From contig CBDCYN010000025.1 of assembly GCA_965224205.1 (NCBI GenBank), positions 88,816 to 152,815 on the forward strand: DNA of 64,000 nt, written 5' to 3'. Shown here piece by piece: positions 34,228 through 43,506 of this stretch (the first letter of the stretch is position 1; every line of letters begins with the position of its first letter). This DNA is from CBDCYN01 sp965224205 (GTDB lineage: Bacteria > Planctomycetota > Phycisphaerae > Phycisphaerales > Phycisphaeraceae). The notes beneath the pieces were generated by a model. The model was not told where the DNA came from and did not search any database. It saw nothing but the letters and a program-made list of their open reading frames with translations. The position numbers and the translations under genes were made by a program.

Positions 34228-34653
34228 TTAGATCGTCCCCAGCCAATTGGCGGGACAAAGCAAAACCGGCATGTCGGCCTGGCGGATGATATTGCCCGGC
34301 ACGTCGCCGGCGATCAATCGCTTAAGGACCCCTTTACCGGTCAGCCCCAGGATGATCATCGTGCAGGTACGGGCCTTGGCGGTGTTGATGATCGCTTTGG
34401 GCACATCGTCGGCGAACAGCATCAACCCCTCGGCGCGGACCCCGATCGCTTGGAGGCCCTGGGTGAGCAGCTCGAGGGTCTGCTCGCCCCGCTGCTGGGC
34501 ATCGGTCTCGTCTTCGTCTTCGTCCTGGAGATGGGCCACGTGCGCGACCAAGATCTCGGCTTCTAAACGCTTCGCAAGGTCACCGATCGGCTCAACGAGC
34601 TTTTGACTGGCCCAAGGAGAGCTTACTGCTACAAGCAGACGACTTTGGCTCAA
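34228..34653 (-). CDS. Universal stress protein (UspA family)
   Basis: The 141-residue single-domain Usp begins SRLLVAVSSPWASQKLVEPI. It has an acidic loop (HLQDEDEDETDAQQ, about 42-55) and the nucleotide-binding C-terminal region MIILGLTGKGVLKRLIAGDVPGNIIRQADMPVLLCP. The G-x2-G-x9-G pattern is present (GLTGKGVLKRLIAG), so ATP binding is plausible, though the usual Ser/Thr after the last Gly is Asp. Usp proteins help cells withstand starvation or other stress. It is a single gene with no clear operon partners. The 33784-34227 spacer downstream contains the next gene's promoter and leader. Confidence 0.88.
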   Translation of the reverse strand: MSQSRLLVAVSSPWASQKLVEPIGDLAKRLEAEILVAHVAHLQDEDEDETDAQQRGEQTLELLTQGLQAIGVRAEGLMLFADDVPKAIINTAKARTCTMIILGLTGKGVLKRLIAGDVPGNIIRQADMPVLLCPANWLGTI

Positions 34654-34887
34654 TCGACTATCCTTTTCTGAAGGGTGTCACCAAAAATCAAGGCCGTAAT
34701 CATACTCTTATTGGGTTGGCATGGCCATCCGAGACAATAGCAATGTGGTGCAGATCTTATGGAAACGATCATTGAAAATTGAGCCGGACGATCATTGAAA
34801 AGTGAGCCACCTGGGTTCGAAGAATAACGCCGGGATCGGCGTTGTCCAAAGCCCTGAGTTTCTTGCTCAGGGTGTCCGGCTCAGGAG

Positions 34888-35690
34888 TTAGCTCTTGTCG
34901 GGGCTGTCACCTCCTTTTCGTCGTTGGGTTTTCTTCTTCCTACTGGCCTTGAGGCGATAGCTGTCGACGACCAGCTCCAGGATGTCCACGTGGTGAGTGA
35001 GTCGGTCGATCAAGGCACCGACCAACCGTTGATCGTTGGCGAAGACTTGAGGCCAGTCTGCGAAGGGTAGGTTCGTGGTCACGATCAGGCTGGTCTGTTC
35101 GTAGCACTGACTGAAGAAGCTGAACAGGTGTTCGGCCCCGCGTCGGTCCAGGGGGATGTAGCCCAGCTCATCGATGATGATCAGGTCATGGCGTTTGATC
35201 TGGCCTTCGAGCTTGGTGACCTGCCGCTCTTCTCGGGCTTCGAGGTAGAGGTTGGCCAGCTGCGACGCGGTGTAGAACCGCACACGTTGTTTGCGGCGAC
35301 AAGCCTCCAAACCGATCGCGATCGCCAGGTGCGTCTTGCCCGTGCCTTCCGGGGCGGTGGCCCGTTGAGGGTGAGGTTGGACCGTCGTTCGATGAACAAG
35401 CACTGGGCCAGCTCCAGCACCCGGGGCTTGTTGAGCTTGGGCACCGCGGTGAAGTCGAAGGCGTCGAGTTCCTTGAGCACCGGGAACTTCGCGGCTTTGA
35501 TCCGCCGCTGGATCGATGCGGCGTGACGCTGGTTGACTTCCAACTCCGCCAGTTGCTGGAGGAACTGTTCATAGGTCGCCTTTTGATCGGCGGCTTGCCG
35601 GGCTACCCCGGGATATTCCCGCAACATCGCCGACAGCTTCAGCGTCCGCAGATACTCGTCTAACAAGACCGTGGGGGTGGGATCACTCAT
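34888..35690 (-). pseudogene. istB: istB, IS21 AAA+ ATPase helper, frameshifted in the Walker A region
   Basis: The 5' frame (35690-35355) reads MSDPTPTVLLDEYLRTLKL and continues to LNGPP. The 3' frame continues EGTGKTHLAIAIG, then IIIDELGYIPLD (Walker B), VTTNLPFADW and ends in a Lys-rich tail at 34888. The break lies at 35354-35366 in a C/G-rich run, exactly inside the P-loop. Intact IstB would be about 265 residues and assists IstA in target choice and strand transfer. As written, neither half would be a working ATPase. Confidence 0.85.
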
Positions 35691-37227
35691 CGTGCCACCT
35701 CCAGTTCCGCAGCTTCGGCTGCGACGCCCACCAGCTGGTCATAATCGCCCAGCGGGCGAGTGCCGTCGTGCATCTGGTGCAGATCGGGGCGATGCGACAG
35801 GTCCAACTTCGAGCACGATGCCAGCGGTTCGTTCCGCAGCACGGTGACCACCGCGTCGCGGCTGAACGCCCGACGACGCACACACAACGACACCGCTGCT
35901 TTGACCTGCTCCACCGGGTATTGGGTCATCAACAACAGGGTGTCGATGTAGTGGCGGGTGCCCTCATCTTCGTAGCGGTATTCGAGTTCCCGACGTAATC
36001 GCTGAAAGTCTTCACCCCACGGCTGGCCCTTGAACGCCCGGGCGTTGTCGAGGCTGCCGGGCTTGATCTTCAGCAGGTTCAGGTAATGATCGGGTTCGAG
36101 GATGAATTGACCCTGTTCGTAGCGGCGGTCGTGTCGGGCGATGCGTGACTGCTCATGCCAGACCTCCACGCGATCGGCGAACCGCTTGATCGACACGTCG
36201 TGGTGGGCATACCGCAGCGGCACGGAGTAACGGTTGCGGGCCACCGTCACCAGCGACCGCTTGTCGACCCGACTATAACTGAGCATGCACGCTTCAAACG
36301 GCGTGGGCGGTAGAGGCAGAAGATGACACCGCTCTTCTTCCAATAACTGGCGTCGGGTCTGATCCTGATGGGGCAACGGCCCGGGACGATCCAGGTCTGC
36401 GTCACACCGTTCTAACATGTGACGACCCAGGTCTTGCATCGAAGCGACCTCGAGCACCGGCGTGAGATACGACCGCTCCGATCGCTTGGCCCCCCGGAAG
36501 AAGTTCTCCACAGCCCGTCCGTGGGCATGCTTCCGGGGGGGCAGAACCGGGTGTCGAACAGGTCGTGACACCGCAGGTGCTTGAACCGCTCATTGAGCGT
36601 GCGGTCTTTGCCCGCTCCCACGTGGGTGACCGCCGACTTGAGGTTGTCGTAAGCGATCCGCTTGGGCACGCCCCCGAAGTAGGCCAACGCCCGCACGTGA
36701 CCGTCCAGAAACGCCTCCAACGTCGCCCGCTCATACGGCCACGTGAACGACGCCTTCGAGTGGCACAGACGCATGCAGAACACCTGAACCTTGCGTTCGA
36801 CCCCGTTGATCTTGGCTACCCCCTCGTGCCAGTCGACCTGAGCCTCTTCGCCCGGCTCGAACGCCAACGGCATGAACACCTCCTGTTGGCGTTGTCGCTT
36901 GGTCTGCAGATACCGCCGCACTGTGATCACACTGCCACGGTACTTGTGCTCCTTGCACAATCGTTCGTAGATCTCTTGGCCCGTGTGGCGTTGCTTACGC
37001 GGAGCCGTCTTGTCCTGCTCCAGCCACGCATCGATGATCGAGGTGTATGGCTCCAGCACCCGTTTGGGACGCGGCTGGGCCATCTGGTAACCCGGTGGCG
37101 TGGGGTGAATCAGCGCCTTAGCGATCGTATTCCGTGAATGACCCAGCCGACGCCGGATCTCACGGATACTCCGACCCTCCAACACATGCATCCGTCGTAT
37201 CAATTCGTAATCGTCCACTGTCAGCAC
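35687..37227 (-). pseudogene. istA: istA, IS21 DDE transposase, frameshifted at a G7 run
   Basis: The 5' frame (37227 to about 36541) carries the HTH (SIREIRRRLGHSRNTIAKAL, about 20-39) and the first catalytic Asp in AQVDWHEG. The second Asp lies in AYDNLKSAV, and LFDTRFCPP follows. The 3' frame resumes KHAHGRAVENFFRGAKR, supplying the catalytic Glu, and runs to ELEVAR. The junction is a run of seven G on the + strand at about 36535-36541, a likely site of slippage or a sequencing indel. Restored, the protein would be about 513 residues. The stop overlaps the istB start. Confidence 0.85.
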
Positions 37228-37418
37228 CTCTCTGGCCTCCGGATAAGGGGTTAAATCCCTACACCGTAAGCCCGCTGCAGTGGCTCAGTTTTCAATGAAT
37301 GTTCGGCCTCCGTCCGGCTCAGTTTTCAATGATCGTTTCCAAAGGGGGTGACACACTCATCCGACAAGCCGAAAGGGGGGTGTGACGATGCGGAGGCCTT
37401 CTTTTTCGACCAATCAGT

Positions 37419-38147
37419 TTAGAAGAGCTCGCCATCGGTATTTAGACCCTCAATCGGTTCAACACAAAGCGGGTCATCGAATCGAGGTCGCTTGACCTCA
37501 TCACCGACACGATACACACGCATCTCGTCATCAGGGTAGGTTGAAAGCAAGGCCTCGACGGTAGGGGGGTCATTAATCTCCGGGTTGAGCCAGGTATCGT
37601 ATTGGTCCGGGTTCAGAATGACGGGCATCCGATTCTTAGGATGAATCGGGCGAACCAAATCGTTAGCCGTGGTGGTCATCACCGTGAATGTCTCAAGCTC
37701 CTCCCCATCGGGGCTCCGCCATCGATCCCAGAGCCCGGCAAAGGCAAAGAGTCGCTCATCTTTGAGCGTAAATCGGTAGCTCTGCTTTTTGCCCGGCTCA
37801 CCGGCCCACTCATAGAACCCATCAGCGGGGATGAGGCACCGCCTCTTTCGGATGGGTTGACGCCATGGCCACTTGTTAAACGCTGTCTCTGATTTGGCGT
37901 TTATCATCCGCTTGCCACGGGGTTCGTTGTTGCGAACGAAGCCCCATTCGAGGTGACCAAACTCACGTCGCCTGTTCTCGGCATTAAACCGCACCACCGG
38001 GATAAGGTATTGGTTGGGGTCTTTGAGCATATCTCTCGGGGCGATGTTGTATCGCGGATAGCGTGGACCCCGGTCATCAATCTCATCAATCTCGAAATGG
38101 TCTTCGACCTCTCTAGCTGATTTAGTCTGGGTGAATCTACCGCACAT
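37419..38147 (-). CDS. yedK: SRAP-domain abasic-site protein (YedK/HMCES)
   Basis: The 242-residue protein starts MCGRFTQTKSAREVEDHFEI; Cys2 becomes the N-terminal catalytic residue after Met removal. The other hallmarks are YNIAPRD, EWGFV, INAKSETAF, RRCLIPADGFYEW (active-site Glu) and HPKNRMPVIL (active-site His). SRAP proteins form a stable thiazolidine crosslink with abasic sites in single-stranded DNA and so shield stalled forks; the bacterial gene is often tied to SOS functions. Its length is typical. It stands alone between the IS21 element and a 240-bp inverted-repeat element. Confidence 0.93.
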   Translation of the reverse strand: MCGRFTQTKSAREVEDHFEIDEIDDRGPRYPRYNIAPRDMLKDPNQYLIPVVRFNAENRRREFGHLEWGFVRNNEPRGKRMINAKSETAFNKWPWRQPIRKRRCLIPADGFYEWAGEPGKKQSYRFTLKDERLFAFAGLWDRWRSPDGEELETFTVMTTTANDLVRPIHPKNRMPVILNPDQYDTWLNPEINDPPTVEALLSTYPDDEMRVYRVGDEVKRPRFDDPLCVEPIEGLNTDGELF

Positions 38148-38247
38148 GCTCTCCCTCCCCGAAATTCTAGGCCCAACCGCAGATTTGCCTAACCGATAAC
38201 AGCCGATACAATACCTAGCAAATTACTAACATAATGTGTGTTTCACT

Positions 38248-38487
38248 GGGGTATGTTCGGAATACGTGTAAAAAGTAGTCGTTTGAGCGTGACCTAAAGC
38301 CCCATTTTGGAAGACACCGGGTGCAATTTCGCCTTTTCTATTGACGCTACGAAATTGCATGGGTTGCTGGCCCTTCCTAATCGGGGTGAGCCGCCATTTT
38401 CGACGATTTATTTCGCCTTTTGCCGCTTATGCGAAATATCAACGCCTCTGAAGTGACTCCTTTTTACACGTATTCCGAACTTACCCC
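38248..38487. mobile_element. 240-bp element with 33-bp terminal inverted repeats (MITE-like)
   Basis: The left end (38248-38280) begins GGGGTATGTTCGGAATACGT. The right end (38455-38487) is its reverse complement with only two mismatches in 33. Two internal hairpins are present: TGCAATTTCG/CGAAATTGCA (38322-38359, perfect 10 bp) and ATTTCGC/GCGAAAT (38410-38437). TTTCGCCTTTT occurs twice inside. No protein is encoded and no target duplication is visible. It sits 80 bp upstream of the lectin gene. The transposase or recombinase class is unknown. Confidence 0.7.
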
Positions 38488-38670
38488 TAGACGTTACAAT
38501 AGGTCTTTGTCACGCCCGGTTAGGTGGCTGGGCAATTTTCGGAACCCCATAAAAAAGGAGCGTAACGTGAGAGCATTAGCAGTAATCGCATTGACCTTCA
38601 TTGTGGCGACAACATCATTCGCTGGAATTCTTGAAACCGCTGTCAACCCAGCTAATGGCCATACTTATTA

Positions 38671-39818
38671 TACCTTCCTCGGGTGAGTTTGTCTGATCGG
38701 TAGAATAGGCTGACGTTAGCGGTTTGATTTTACTACGAAGTCACTGGACACAGGAGGCATGGATGCTTCAGATCACATTGACGGACGATGCGGTGGCGGC
38801 GTTGGATCGGGGGCGTTTTAGCGATCCAGATCCGCGGGTGCGGCGGAAGTTGCAGGTGGTTTGGCTCAAGAGCCATGGGTTGGCACATCGGCAGATCGCG
38901 GCCTTGGCAGGGGTCAGCAGCCGGACGGTGCAGCGTTATTTGAATACGTACCTCGACGGTGGGATCGAGGCGTTGAGGCAAAACGGCTACCGGGGTCAGC
39001 CCAGTCAATTGAACGCGCACGGCCCGAAGGTCAAGGCGTCTTTGGAACAACACCCGCCGTCGACGATCCACGAGGCGAGCCATCAGATCACGCAACTCAC
39101 CGGTCTGCGTCGCGGCCCGACGCAAGTGCGAGCTTTTTTGAAACGGCTGGGTCTGCGTCGTCGCAAACTCGGGGGTGTGCCGGGCAAGCTTGATCAGGCC
39201 AAGCATCAACAGCAGCGTGAATTCCTTGAACAGACCCTCGATCCGGCTTTGGACGAAGCCGAACGGGGTGATCGCAGGGTTTTTTTGTAGACGCCTGCCA
39301 CTTCGTCCATGGCGCGTTTCTGTGCTACGTGTGGTGCGTGGTGAGGCTGTTCATCCGCACGCCCACCGGCCGCCGCCGGCTGAACGTGTTGGGGGCGTTG
39401 GATTTCGTGACCCGAGAGTTGGTGACCGTCACGAACACGACGTACATCACGGCCCAAACGGTCTGCGAATTACTCGAGACGCTCGCGGGGCGTTACCCCG
39501 GCCAAGCGATCACCCTGGTGCTGGACAACGCGCGGTATCAACGCTGCCGGTTGGTCCAAGATCGGGCCGTGGGGTTGGGCATCGAGTTGATGTTCCTGCC
39601 GTCCTACTCGCCGCACCTGAACCTGATCGAACGGATCTGGGGCCTGCTCAAGAAACGCTGCCTCAACGGCCGGTACTACGAAACGTTCGATCGATTTCAG
39701 CAAGCCATCCACGACGGCATCGCCAAGCTGGCCACCGACGACAAACCCAACGTCCAAACCCTCATCACCCGCAACTTCCAACACTTCAACAATCGGACAA
39801 TCTTAGCCGCGTGAGGTA
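38671..39818 (+). mobile_element. IS630-family element inserted in the lectin gene
   Basis: The core runs from TACCTTCCTCGGG (38671) to CCGCGTGAGGTA (39818); the ends are imperfect inverted repeats (TACCT..C.CGG). It is flanked by TA on both sides (38669-38670, 39819-39820), the usual IS630 target duplication. Precise removal restores the interrupted lectin frame, which fixes the boundaries well. Confidence 0.88.
38763..39814 (+). CDS. IS630-family transposase made by -1 frameshift
   Basis: The first frame starts at ATG 38763 (AGGAGG five bases upstream). It carries the HTH half (LAHRQIAALAGVSSRTVQRYL), a winged-helix part and the beginning of the DDE domain up to a TAG at 39288-39290. The overlapping second frame continues FVDACHFVHGAFLCYVW, then LVLDNARYQRC and the catalytic end YSPHLNLIERIWGLLKKR, ending at 39814. 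The switch lies at G-GTT-TTT-TTG (39280-39288), a T7 run of T_TTT_TTT type suited to -1 slippage. Programmed frameshifting is known in IS630 elements, so the gene is probably functional, not broken. Confidence 0.82.
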
Positions 39819-40345
39819 TATTTGCTCACACCCAACAATTGGACAAATTCTCAGGCAGAAGCAATCGGACTTGGCGGCAACTTGGTTACGGTCAATAGTG
39901 CAGCTGAAAATGACTTCGTCTTCACAACGTTTGGTCCGGTGGTACTGGGGCTCGTCGGAACCCCCATCGGTAACCACAACATCTCACTCTGGATCGGTAT
40001 GAACGACTTAGCGGTAGAGGGGCAGTGGGAGTGGGTGAGCGGTGAGCCGGTGACCTATACGAACTGGTGGCCTGGTGAGGGAGTGGCGAAAACGACTGAC
40101 GAGGAGGTCGGTGGGATTTACCTTGGTGGCTTGGGAGGGTTTGGTTTGGCGAGTAAGTGGCACGATATAAGCATTAGTCTGCAAGCAAGCGGATTCGACA
40201 TCACATATGGTGTGGTCGAAGTTGTACCGGAACCTGCCACGTTCACTGTACTAGCTCTAGGTGGAATGATGCTAACGCGTCGCCACCGGTTACGGGCGTG
40301 CAGCCCGGCGGCCAGCTGACCCCCTCGGGATTTTTGTACCAGTGT

Positions 40346-41278
40346 TTATGAGAGAATCGGTGTGTGTTGATCCGCCTGGTGGGTCGGAGGGAGGGGCGTA
40401 GCCCCGACCGGAGAGCCACCAGGCGACGCGGCCGGGAACGCCCCGGCCAATGGTTCTTCTAAACTCGCCGCAAACGCGGCGGGGGTTTGCCAATCCAGTG
40501 ACGAGTGCGGGCGGCGGTGGTTGTAATCGAGTCGCCATTCGTCAAGGACATACCTGGCTTCGGCCAAGCTCAAGAACAACTCGCCGTTGAGCAGTTCGTC
40601 TCGTAGCTTGCCGTTGAATGACTCCACGTAGGCGTTCTCCCAAGGGCTGGCTTTGTTGATATACAAGGTACGCACCACCGCTCGTTCCAGCCAGCGTCGG
40701 ACTTCTTTGGCGATGAACTCGGGGCCATTGTCACTTCGGATGTGGCCCGGTGCCCCACGCACCGCGAACAAGTACTGCAGCGTCAAGATCACGTCCTTGG
40801 CTGTGAATGATCGGCCCGCTTCGATGGCCAAACACTCGCGGGTGTACTCATCGATCACCACCAACAGCTTCAGCTGCTTGCCGTCTTCGGTCCGTTCGGT
40901 CACGAAGTCGTACGACCAGACGTGATTGCGGTGGGTGGCGCGATAACGGATACAGCCGTTGCCGCTGCTTCCGGGGTGGCCCGGTCAACGACGGCGTTTG
41001 TGCTGCTTCCTGGGCACCGGCATGTGTTCTTGTTTCCACAACCGGTGGACACGGCCCAAGCCCCCCGATCCATCTGATGCATGAAGCATCGGGTGCACCC
41101 GCTCGCAGCCGTACCGCGGATGCTCGTCGGCGATCCGCCGCATCGCCTCGATCAACGCCCGATCTTTCTCCGGTTGCTTAGGTAGGTAACGCTGCGTGCT
41201 ACGGGGTTGGCCCAACGCCTTACAGGCACGACGCTGCGAGATCTTGTCACGCCCCAAACGACGACGCACCGAGTCCAC
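40346..41278 (-). pseudogene. IS3 orfB (DDE integrase) with in-frame nonsense codon
   Basis: Compared with the intact copy 2, the Leu codon TTA is TGA here (40985-40987 on the minus strand), and a 9-bp insertion adds Pro-Gly-Ser just after it. The frame otherwise continues unbroken with YDFVTERTEDGKQLKLLVVIDEYTRECL, DNGPEFIAKEV and the catalytic-Glu region YVESFNGKLRDELLNGE. So the transposase is truncated to 97 residues unless the stop is suppressed. It cannot mobilise itself, but the ends could still be used by copy 2. Confidence 0.9.
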
Positions 41279-41301
41279 GGCTCGACGCCGACGCTCGGGG
41301 T

Positions 41302-41577
41302 CTACAAGTTTGGGCGGGCTGCCTCCTTGAGGATCGCCATGTCCAACGCTTGGTCGGCGACGAGCTTCTTGAGCCGGGTGTTCTCCTTCTCAAGGGCTCT
41401 GAGCTGCTTGGCCATCTGCGGGTCCATCCCGCCGTATTTCGTCCGCCAACGATAGTACGTCTGCTGGCTGATGCCCAGCTGTTTGCACACCTGGGGCACC
41501 TTCTGGCCTTTGCCAAGTTCTACGTCCGCCGCACGTAACTTCGCCACGATCTGTTCCGGCATCAATCGCTTCTTCAT
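41302..41577 (-). CDS. IS3 orfA (HTH), copy 1
   Basis: The 91-residue protein begins at ATG 41577 (MKKRLMPEQIVAKLRAADVE). It has a helix-turn-helix (VPQVCKQLGISQQTYYRWRTKYGG, about 29-52) and a leucine-zipper-like C-terminus (LRALEKENTRLKKLVADQAL). It binds element ends and is normally fused to OrfB by -1 frameshifting at the end of the gene, where AAACTTG precedes the stop. It differs from copy 2 at only a few residues (KVPQVCKQ against KVPAVCRQ). Confidence 0.9.
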   Translation of the reverse strand: MKKRLMPEQIVAKLRAADVELGKGQKVPQVCKQLGISQQTYYRWRTKYGGMDPQMAKQLRALEKENTRLKKLVADQALDMAILKEAARPNL

Positions 41578-41745
41578 GAGCAATCCTTTCCGGCCAAAGG
41601 CCGGTTGGATTCTCTCACAAACCCTGGATCAATTTTCTAGGAGGGGGTCATGAGGCTTTTAACTACCTATTACTCTTTTGTATTCAGCCCAGACTTTTTT
41701 TGTCCGATCAAATTATGAATAAAGGAATTATCGGCGGAGATACGC

Positions 41746-43161
41746 ATGGCACCACCAAAGATCAGACCGAAATTGCAAGAACGGGCATTCAAGCCATCGG
41801 AGCTGTTCTTTTCAACAACCGATAAGCGAGGTGTGATCCGCTACGGCAATGAGGTGTTCTGTCGGATCGCCGCGTACCCGCTAGCGGAAATGGTGGGCAA
41901 ACCGCACAACATCATCCGCCACCCCGATATGCCTCGTGCAGCGTTCCGGCTGGTCTGGGACTACCTAGAGCGGGGACGGACCGTGGCTGCGTATGTGAAG
42001 AATATGGCCAGCGACGGGTGTTACTACTGGGTATTGGCGCTGATCATGCCGGCCGAGGACGGATACCTGTCGATCCGCATGAAGCCTTCGAGCGAGGTGT
42101 TCTCAGCTGTCCAGGGGGCGTACGTGCAGGTCTTGGCCGCTGAGCAGCAGGCCGAGGCCGGCGGCGCGTCGCGGGGGGAGGCGATGGACGCGGGGGCAGC
42201 GAAACTGCTTGCGTTGCTTGGCGGACTGGGCTTTGCATCGTATGACGAGTTTATGTGGGCGGCGCTGTCGGCGGAGATGGTCAGCCGCGGGGCGATCCTC
42301 GCCGGGAACGAATCGGATATGCCCGGCCTGGGCGATCTGGCCGGGCAAGGGGCCCACGACGACGGGACGCCGCGAGGGCGGCTGATCGCACTGTTCGCCA
42401 AGTCGCGCGACCTGGACCGGCAACTCGGCGACATGTTCACGAAGCCAGGCACCTTCTCACAGCTACGCGACCAGATCATCCCTAAGACGGTGTTCATCTC
42501 CGAGTTGGGCAGTGATATCCGCATCCAGTCGACGAACGCTGAGGTGCAGGCGGCGAAGCTGGGCGATTCGGGGCGGGCGCTGGCCATGGTGGCGGAACGG
42601 CTGGGCAAGCATGCCAGCGAAGGCGTGGTGATGACTGAACACCTCAACGAGCACATGCGCAACCTCACCTCGCCGATCTCCGAACTGATCTTCAACTCGA
42701 TGGTGTCGAAGGTTCAGATCGAGATGGCGTCGGATTTCGTCCGCGAGATCCTCGAAGGATCACCCGAAAAGCAGGGTGAAAGCGGCGCTTGCCATGACGA
42801 GTTGGCGGTCAATCTCCGGCTGCTCTTTCGGGCGTTCCTTGGCACGGCGCGTCAGACGCCGGTGGCGCTGGGTGAGCTGCAATCCGAATTGGATCGTGTG
42901 GACAAACAGGCGTACGAGCTGCGCCGGTTTATGCGGACACTGCGTTTCATCCACCTGGCCGGGCGGATCGAGACCTCCCGCTATACCAACACGCAATTGT
43001 TTGAGGCCATCTTCGATGAGATCAGAGAGACGATCGCCAAGACCGGCAAAGTGCTATCTGACCTGTTGGAGCAGATCGACGCCAACAAGAAGCAGATCGC
43101 TTCCATGGATAACGTGGACGCGCATGTGTTCAATCAGTTCGATTCACTGATCGCTGCATGA
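41746..43161 (+). CDS. Aer-like PAS-domain sensor without membrane or output domain
   Basis: The 471-residue protein starts at ATG 41746 (GGAG seven bases upstream). Residues about 15-120 form an Aer-type PAS domain: FFSTTDKRGVIRYGNEVFCRI, then GKPHNIIRHPDMPRAAFRLVWDYL and VKNMASDGCYYWVLALIMP. Such domains bind FAD or heme and report oxygen or redox state. The rest is helical and hydrophilic (about 250-471) and resembles a methyl-accepting-protein arm, but no MCP hairpin tip motif, HAMP or membrane helix is seen. It is the first gene inside the IS3-bounded block, 345 bp upstream of the CcoG-like gene, so it may tune oxidase expression or positioning. This link is inferred. Confidence 0.75.
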   Translation: MAPPKIRPKLQERAFKPSELFFSTTDKRGVIRYGNEVFCRIAAYPLAEMVGKPHNIIRHPDMPRAAFRLVWDYLERGRTVAAYVKNMASDGCYYWVLALIMPAEDGYLSIRMKPSSEVFSAVQGAYVQVLAAEQQAEAGGASRGEAMDAGAAKLLALLGGLGFASYDEFMWAALSAEMVSRGAILAGNESDMPGLGDLAGQGAHDDGTPRGRLIALFAKSRDLDRQLGDMFTKPGTFSQLRDQIIPKTVFISELGSDIRIQSTNAEVQAAKLGDSGRALAMVAERLGKHASEGVVMTEHLNEHMRNLTSPISELIFNSMVSKVQIEMASDFVREILEGSPEKQGESGACHDELAVNLRLLFRAFLGTARQTPVALGELQSELDRVDKQAYELRRFMRTLRFIHLAGRIETSRYTNTQLFEAIFDEIRETIAKTGKVLSDLLEQIDANKKQIASMDNVDAHVFNQFDSLIAA

Positions 43162-43506
43162 CCCGCGTCCGGGTAGGCCTGGCCATGCCGTCTGCAAAGT
43201 CTTGGTTAAAACGGGTGGCCTTGAAACATCGACGACGACCGAAATACGTCGCCGTCTGATCCCACATCGCCTCGAACGGTCGTCTCCACCCCATCGCCGT
43301 CAGCGCATCCGTGCCCATCACTTGATGGGCATAACAAAGCAACCCGCCTCGTGAAATAAGTCATGAGTATCCAACAGAGCGTGACTGTAGTACTAAGTCC
43401 CTTTTGGTATCGATTCCCTTCCGTTTGCAGCGTCAGAGGGGCTGGTGAGCTAGTATTCTCATTCGGGTGAGTTGGGCTGTCCTTATAACCTCCACTGGCG
43501 AGAAAT

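Larger units (their letters stand above)
34760..37341 (-). mobile_element. IS21-family element with both genes frameshifted
   Basis: The ends are TGGAAACGATCATTGAAAA (from 34760) and its inverted copy ending at 37341. Each end carries two ATTGAAAANTGAGCC-type direct repeats, the multiple transposase sites typical of IS21. istA and istB lie in order on the minus strand with the usual short overlap. Both are broken by single-base frameshifts, so the copy is probably inactive, unless these are assembly errors. No clear target duplication is seen (ATCTTA left, AAGGGG right). A related right end, without genes, occurs at 61999-62075. Confidence 0.88.
38567..40319 (+). pseudogene. C-type-lectin-like PEP-CTERM protein split by IS630
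   Basis: The 5' part (38567-38670) starts at GTG with AAGGAG six bases upstream and encodes a signal peptide (VRALAVIALTFIVATTSFAG) plus ILETAVNPANGHTYY. The 3' part (39821-40319) resumes LLTPNNWTNSQAEAIGLGGN, then WIGMNDLAVEGQWEWVSGEPVTYTNW, and ends with a PEP-CTERM segment VVPEPATFTVLALGG...RRHRL. Removing the IS630 core and one TA restores the frame exactly, giving HTYY-LLTPNN and about 200 residues. The domain resembles secreted C-type lectins and would bind carbohydrate. The TGA stop (40317-40319) is the first codon of the neighbouring IS3 element. Confidence 0.88.
40317..41650 (-). mobile_element. IS3-family element, copy 1 (inactivated)
   Basis: The element is bounded by TGACCCCCTC at 40317 and its inverted copy ending at 41650, 1,334 bp in all. 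Its sequence is nearly identical to copy 2 at 52453-53777 but inverted, and its genes point away from the block between them. orfB has an in-frame stop. Its left end supplies the stop codon of the lectin gene. No matching 3-4 bp target duplication is seen (cagc left, tgag right). Confidence 0.92.

Noticed and set aside
43162..43506. FNR/Anr-type boxes (TTGAT-N4-ATCAA) ahead of the oxidase genes
   Set aside because: Searched here and at 44425-44508; only a wrongly spaced TTGAC-N-TTTCAA was seen.
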